Positions 61,430-64,000 of a stretch of 64,000 nucleotides of DNA are shown here, in pieces. Source of the DNA: Paenibacillus cookii (GTDB lineage Bacteria; Bacillota; Bacilli; Paenibacillales; Paenibacillaceae). The stretch covers positions 248,001 through 312,000 of the forward strand of contig NZ_BORW01000001.1 in the NCBI RefSeq assembly GCF_018333375.1. The letters run 5' to 3'. A program made the translations under genes and the position numbers. Each line of letters starts with the position of its first letter. The stretch's first letter is position 1. Below the pieces are notes generated by a model. It was not told where the DNA came from, ran no database searches, and was given only the letters and a program-made list of their open reading frames with translations.

Positions 61430-61623
61430 TCCCCATTCTCCTCTCCCCTGATGTGCCTATAAATATATGAACCTCAAAAAGCGGCTGCCGACGCATATCA
61501 ATGCCAAATTCGAGTGTACCACGGCGCGGGAAAAAGGATCAAATCAAAATCCAGGCTTAGGCGAGTTTCGGCCGGATTACGTGCTTTTTGCGCCTGCAAT
61601 AGCCGCGTGTCACGGAAAGATAT

Positions 61624-61660
61624 AAAAAAAGCCCTGGCATGGTATCTTTACCACGCAGGG
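61624..61660 (-). terminator. Terminator of the tRNA operon
   Basis: On the minus strand CCCTGCGTGGTA pairs with TACCATGCCAGGG around AAGA, followed by seven T. A further hairpin (CCTCAGC/GCTGAGG) lies between it and tRNA-Leu. Confidence 0.85.
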
Positions 61661-61715
61661 TTTCCTATGTACGAGCTATAAAAATAGCTCCTCAGCGCAA
61701 GGCTGAGGTCTGTAA

Positions 61716-61801
61716 TGCCGAGGACCGGGCTCGAACCGGTACGGTAGTCACCTACCGCAGGATTTTAAGTCCTGTGCGTCTGCCAATTCCGCCACCCCGG
61801 C
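61716..61801 (-). tRNA. tRNA-Leu (TAA)
   Basis: Class II tRNA with a long variable arm. Acceptor GCCGGGG, D arm TGGCGGAATTGGCAGACG, anticodon loop CTTAAAA (anticodon TAA), T arm GGTTCGAGCC. CCA is not encoded. Last gene of the three-tRNA operon. Confidence 0.95.
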
Positions 61802-61822
61802 AAATGCGGATGAAACTTCATA

Positions 61823-61899
61823 TGGTGGGCCCTGAGGGACTCGAACCCCCGACCAGTCGGTTATGAGCCGACCGCTCTAACCAACTGAGCTAAGGGCCC
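61823..61899 (-). tRNA. tRNA-Ile2 (CAT, lysidine type)
   Basis: Acceptor GGGCCCT/AGGGCCC, anticodon loop CTCATAA. The body matches the Firmicutes Ile2 tRNA rather than elongator Met (whose loop is TTCATAC); TilS would change C34 to lysidine so that AUA is read. CCA is encoded. Confidence 0.88.
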
Positions 61900-61940
61900 T
61901 GATCAAAGTATGTGATCGATCCATGATAATGGCTGTAATT

Positions 61941-62017
<77 letters not shown>

Positions 62018-62049
62018 TCGTTAAGTCGTAATAAATAGCGACAAGAATT

Positions 62050-62079
62050 AATATACAGCATAAGTATAAGATACGTCAA
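62050..62079 (-). promoter_or_regulatory. Promoter of the tRNA operon
   Basis: On the minus strand TTGACG (62074-62079) and TATATT (62050-62055) are 18 nt apart, about 33 nt before tRNA-fMet. Confidence 0.65.
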
Positions 62080-62134
62080 GTATTTTTTGCAGGAAATTTA
62101 TACGAAGGGGATGGCAAGGCCAAAACGAGGCGGC

Positions 62135-62299
62135 TTATGGGATGAATCGCACGCCGTATCTCCCTTTGCGCGAACGGAATATCTCCACGAGACGCGGGTC
62201 GTCGTAGCCGTAAATCCAGCCGTTTTGCTCCAGCCTTTTGGCGAGGCAGCCCGCCTGGAATTTCGATTTGTATAGTTTGCCGAAATAAACCCATTGCAT
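62135..62299 (-). CDS. Small basic protein (54 residues)
   Basis: A 54-codon gene: AAAGGAGG 8 nt before ATG 62299, stop TAA at 62135-62137. The peptide begins MQWVYFGKLYKSKFQAGCLA and ends GRYGVRFIP; rich in Lys/Arg and aromatic residues, compact mixed alpha/beta in look. No family recognised. It points in the same direction as the tRNA operon but ends before that promoter. Confidence 0.65.
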   Translation of the reverse strand: MQWVYFGKLYKSKFQAGCLAKRLEQNGWIYGYDDPRLVEIFRSRKGRYGVRFIP

Positions 62300-62386
62300 G
62301 TGTTTTCCTCCTTTCAGGCATCATCATCGGTATCGATGGCTATTGTTGCCGGAAGTCGGGCTCGTCATGCATTTTTCCATATTTCT

Positions 62387-62415
62387 TTGAGATTATTTCG
62401 AAATTAATTTATAAT
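62387..62415 (+). promoter_or_regulatory. Promoter of the yitT-like gene
   Basis: TTGAGA (62387-62392) and a perfect TATAAT (62410-62415) are 17 nt apart, leaving a leader of about 160 nt. Confidence 0.7.
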
Positions 62416-62421
62416 ATTAAC

Positions 62422-62583
62422 TTAGTTTGAATCAATTCCATAATGCCGTTAGCTGGTTCAATCAAGACGATTATAGCTCATATATCGTTTGGTATGTCTA
62501 TAGATCGTTTCGTTTACCGTATTTTTAATCTTTTATGAAATTGATTCTGTTTAATAAAACTTTTCTGGAAGCGAGGAATTGGA
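62422..62583 (+). promoter_or_regulatory. Possible structured 5' leader of the yitT-like gene
   Basis: GAATCAATT (62429-62437), seven bases behind the expected transcription start, is complementary to AATTGATTC (62539-62547), enclosing about 100 nt. This could be the closing helix of a folded leader. The inside is AT-rich and I recognise no known riboswitch. Confidence 0.35.
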
Positions 62584-63450
62584 ATGGCAAAAACACACAG
62601 GAAACTCACTCCCGTTGAATTGTTGAAAAAATTCGTCTTCATCACCGCGGGGGCTATTTTAATGGCTGTCGCGCTCGAGGTCTTTCTCGTTCCGAACGAT
62701 ATCATCGACGGCGGCATTACCGGGATCTCGATCGTATTGTCCAAAATCACGGCGCTCCCGCTCGGCATTTTCCTCTTTATCATCAACCTTCCGTTTTTAT
62801 TCTTAGGTTACAAGCAAATCGGCAAAACCTTCGCCATTTCCACCTTGTACGGCATCGTCGTCATGTCCGTCACCACGCAGCTGCTTCATCATGTCAGCCC
62901 GTTTACGAATGAAAAAATACTTGCCGTCCTGTTCGGCGGACTGATTTTGGGCCTGGGCGTCGGCCTGGTGATCCGGTTTGGCGGCTCCCTTGACGGAACC
63001 GAGATCGTGGCCATTTTGCTTTCGAAAAAAACCCGCATTCCCGTCGGTCAAATCATCATGATCATGAACGTGTTCATTTTTATCATCGCCGGTTTCGTAT
63101 TCGGCTGGGATTCCGCGATGTATTCGATCTTTACGTATTATATGGCTTCCAAAGTGATGGATATCGTGGTCGAAGGCCTCAACGAATCCAAATCGGTGAC
63201 GATCATTTCCAGCGAATACGAGGAGATTTCCCAAACGATCCAGGATCGGCTGGGACGCACCACGACGTTCATCTACGCGCGCGGCGGTTATTCCCGGGAA
63301 GATACGCAAATGATCTATTGCGTCGTCACCCGTCTCGAACTGGCCAAGCTGAAATCGGTCGTGCAGGAAATCGATCCGAAAGCGTTTATTGCGATCGAAC
63401 ATGTATCGGACGTGCTTGGCGGCAATTTCGAAAAAAGCGCCATTCACTAA
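62584..63450 (+). CDS. YitT family membrane protein (DUF161-DUF2179)
   Basis: A 288-residue membrane protein. Five to six helices (about 15-180) form the YitT/DUF161 part with the signature VPNDIIDGGITGISIVLS and RFGGSLDGTEIVAILLSKK; a soluble DUF2179 domain follows (residues 205-280, GRTTTFIYARGGYSREDTQM). Function is unknown, possibly transport with a nucleotide- or ion-sensing tail. GAGGAA precedes the ATG. Single gene. Confidence 0.92.
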   Translation: MAKTHRKLTPVELLKKFVFITAGAILMAVALEVFLVPNDIIDGGITGISIVLSKITALPLGIFLFIINLPFLFLGYKQIGKTFAISTLYGIVVMSVTTQLLHHVSPFTNEKILAVLFGGLILGLGVGLVIRFGGSLDGTEIVAILLSKKTRIPVGQIIMIMNVFIFIIAGFVFGWDSAMYSIFTYYMASKVMDIVVEGLNESKSVTIISSEYEEISQTIQDRLGRTTTFIYARGGYSREDTQMIYCVVTRLELAKLKSVVQEIDPKAFIAIEHVSDVLGGNFEKSAIH

Positions 63451-63479
63451 CGATCCGTCCCATTGCAGGCACAAAAATG

Positions 63480-63518
63480 AAAACCCCCTTTCCTTATGCA
63501 AAAAGGCAGGGGGTTTTT
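63480..63518 (+). terminator. Terminator of the yitT-like gene
   Basis: AAACCCCCT pairs with AGGGGGTTT, with inner TTCC/GGCA pairing weak, followed by a T-run. Confidence 0.8.
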
Positions 63519-63528
63519 CCGTTGGCAC

Positions 63529-63553
63529 GCAAAAAGCAGCCTCGGAAGGCTGC
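63529..63553 (-). terminator. pyrE terminator
   Basis: AGCAGCC pairs with GGCTGCT around TCGGAA; on the minus strand five T follow, 12 nt behind the pyrE stop. Confidence 0.75.
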
Positions 63554-63564
63554 TCTCACGGTTT

Positions 63565-64000
63565 TTACGCGCCGAACGACGAAGGATCCGCTCTCCACGC
63601 TTGAAGCGCTTGGACATCGTCTTGTTGAATCGTTCCTTTTTCCAGAGCGACTTCCATCAACGCGGTATAGTTGGACAAGCTTTGGTACGGAATCCCCGCT
63701 TCGTTAAAGGCTTGCACGGCCTTGTCGAGCTGATAGCTGAAGATCGCCAGCACGGCCTGCGGCCGGGCTCCCGCTTCCTTCACCGCTTGGGCCGCCTTGA
63801 TCGAGCTGCCGCCGGTCGAAATCAAATCTTCGATGACGATGACCTTTTGCCCCGGTTTGATGCTGCCTTCGATTTGATTCTCTTTGCCGTGGCCTTTGGC
63901 TTTATCGCGGATGTATGCCATCGGCAGGTTCATCTTCTGCGCCACCCAGGCGGCATGCGGAATGCCCGCCGTCGCCGTTCCGGCGATGACTTCGGTATCC
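63565..64000 (-). CDS. pyrE: Orotate phosphoribosyltransferase (5' part missing)
   Basis: Adds orotate to PRPP to give OMP, the fifth step of pyrimidine synthesis. About 145 C-terminal residues are present; the frame runs off the right edge (DTEVIAGTATAGIPHAAWVA at the border). The PRPP loop VIVIEDLISTGGSS is clear, and the flexible catalytic loop is RDKAKGHGKENQIEG. Other pyr genes should lie beyond the window, upstream on this strand. Confidence 0.95.
   Translation of the reverse strand, partial: DTEVIAGTATAGIPHAAWVAQKMNLPMAYIRDKAKGHGKENQIEGSIKPGQKVIVIEDLISTGGSSIKAAQAVKEAGARPQAVLAIFSYQLDKAVQAFNEAGIPYQSLSNYTALMEVALEKGTIQQDDVQALQAWRADPSSFGA

Overview
The window is chromosomal DNA from a moderately GC-rich, spore-forming member of the Bacillota, most like Paenibacillaceae (Paenibacillus or a close relative). 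Grounds: the gene order rqcH (yloA)-Ca2+ ATPase (yloB)-yicC (yloC)-remA-gmk-rpoZ is that of Bacillus subtilis; ylbF-ylbG, ylaN, ftsW, ccpA beside ytxJ/brxC, acsA divergent from acuA and yrzB-type genes are Firmicutes hallmarks; ribosome binding sites are strong AGGAGG types; several starts are TTG or GTG; and a YjcZ-like sporulation peptide lies behind a sigma-K-like promoter. No phage, transposon, CRISPR array or rRNA operon was seen. Almost everything is housekeeping DNA, with many short minus-strand operons separated by clear intrinsic terminators.

Layout. 1-7.9 kb (minus): Ca2+ P-type ATPase, dapF, a fused homocysteine methyltransferase/MTHF reductase, yicC, remA, gmk, partial rpoZ. 8-16 kb: rqcH on plus; then on minus a PHP phosphoesterase, an unknown gene, ylbG, ylbF, and a two-gene XPB helicase operon. 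16-26 kb: M20 amidohydrolase, yugN-ftsW, an Asp23 protein, a Ca2+/H+ antiporter, ylaN, a Ser-only HPr-like protein, an M29 aminopeptidase, a lipoprotein and a diguanylate cyclase. 26-36 kb: rpsD with its leader, a PBP1A with fibronectin domains, acsA/acuA, mtnN, ccpA, brxC. 36-47 kb: ptsI and a GlcNAc-type PTS permease, a CoA-binding protein, aroA, a rhodanese, aroK, gnd, a DUF1054 protein. 47-58 kb: MFS transporter, speA, small proteins, an MBL hydrolase, tRNA-Val, a DUF1259 gene with a probable frameshift, and a secreted 5'-nucleotidase. 58-64 kb: glycerophosphodiesterase, small sporulation and acidic peptides, an AI-2E family permease, ung, tRNA-fMet/Ile2/Leu, yitT-like, partial pyrE.

How it fits together. 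A carbon-control theme runs through the middle: PTS enzyme I and a sugar permease, CcpA, an HPr-like protein that keeps only the regulatory serine, acsA with a cre-like site at its start point, and acuA, the known acetyltransferase of AcsA. One-carbon and nucleotide salvage genes (yitJ-type, mtnN, pyrE, gmk, 5'-nucleotidase) and cell-wall genes (ftsW, PBP1A, dapF) make up much of the rest. Four convincing small genes of 38-54 codons were found by reading the intergenic DNA. The least ordinary items are the XPB helicase operon with its odd leader, the HPr-like protein without His15, a tandem operator before the nucleotidase gene, and a palindrome plus cre-like site at the ccpA promoter. I found no clearly new multi-gene system.
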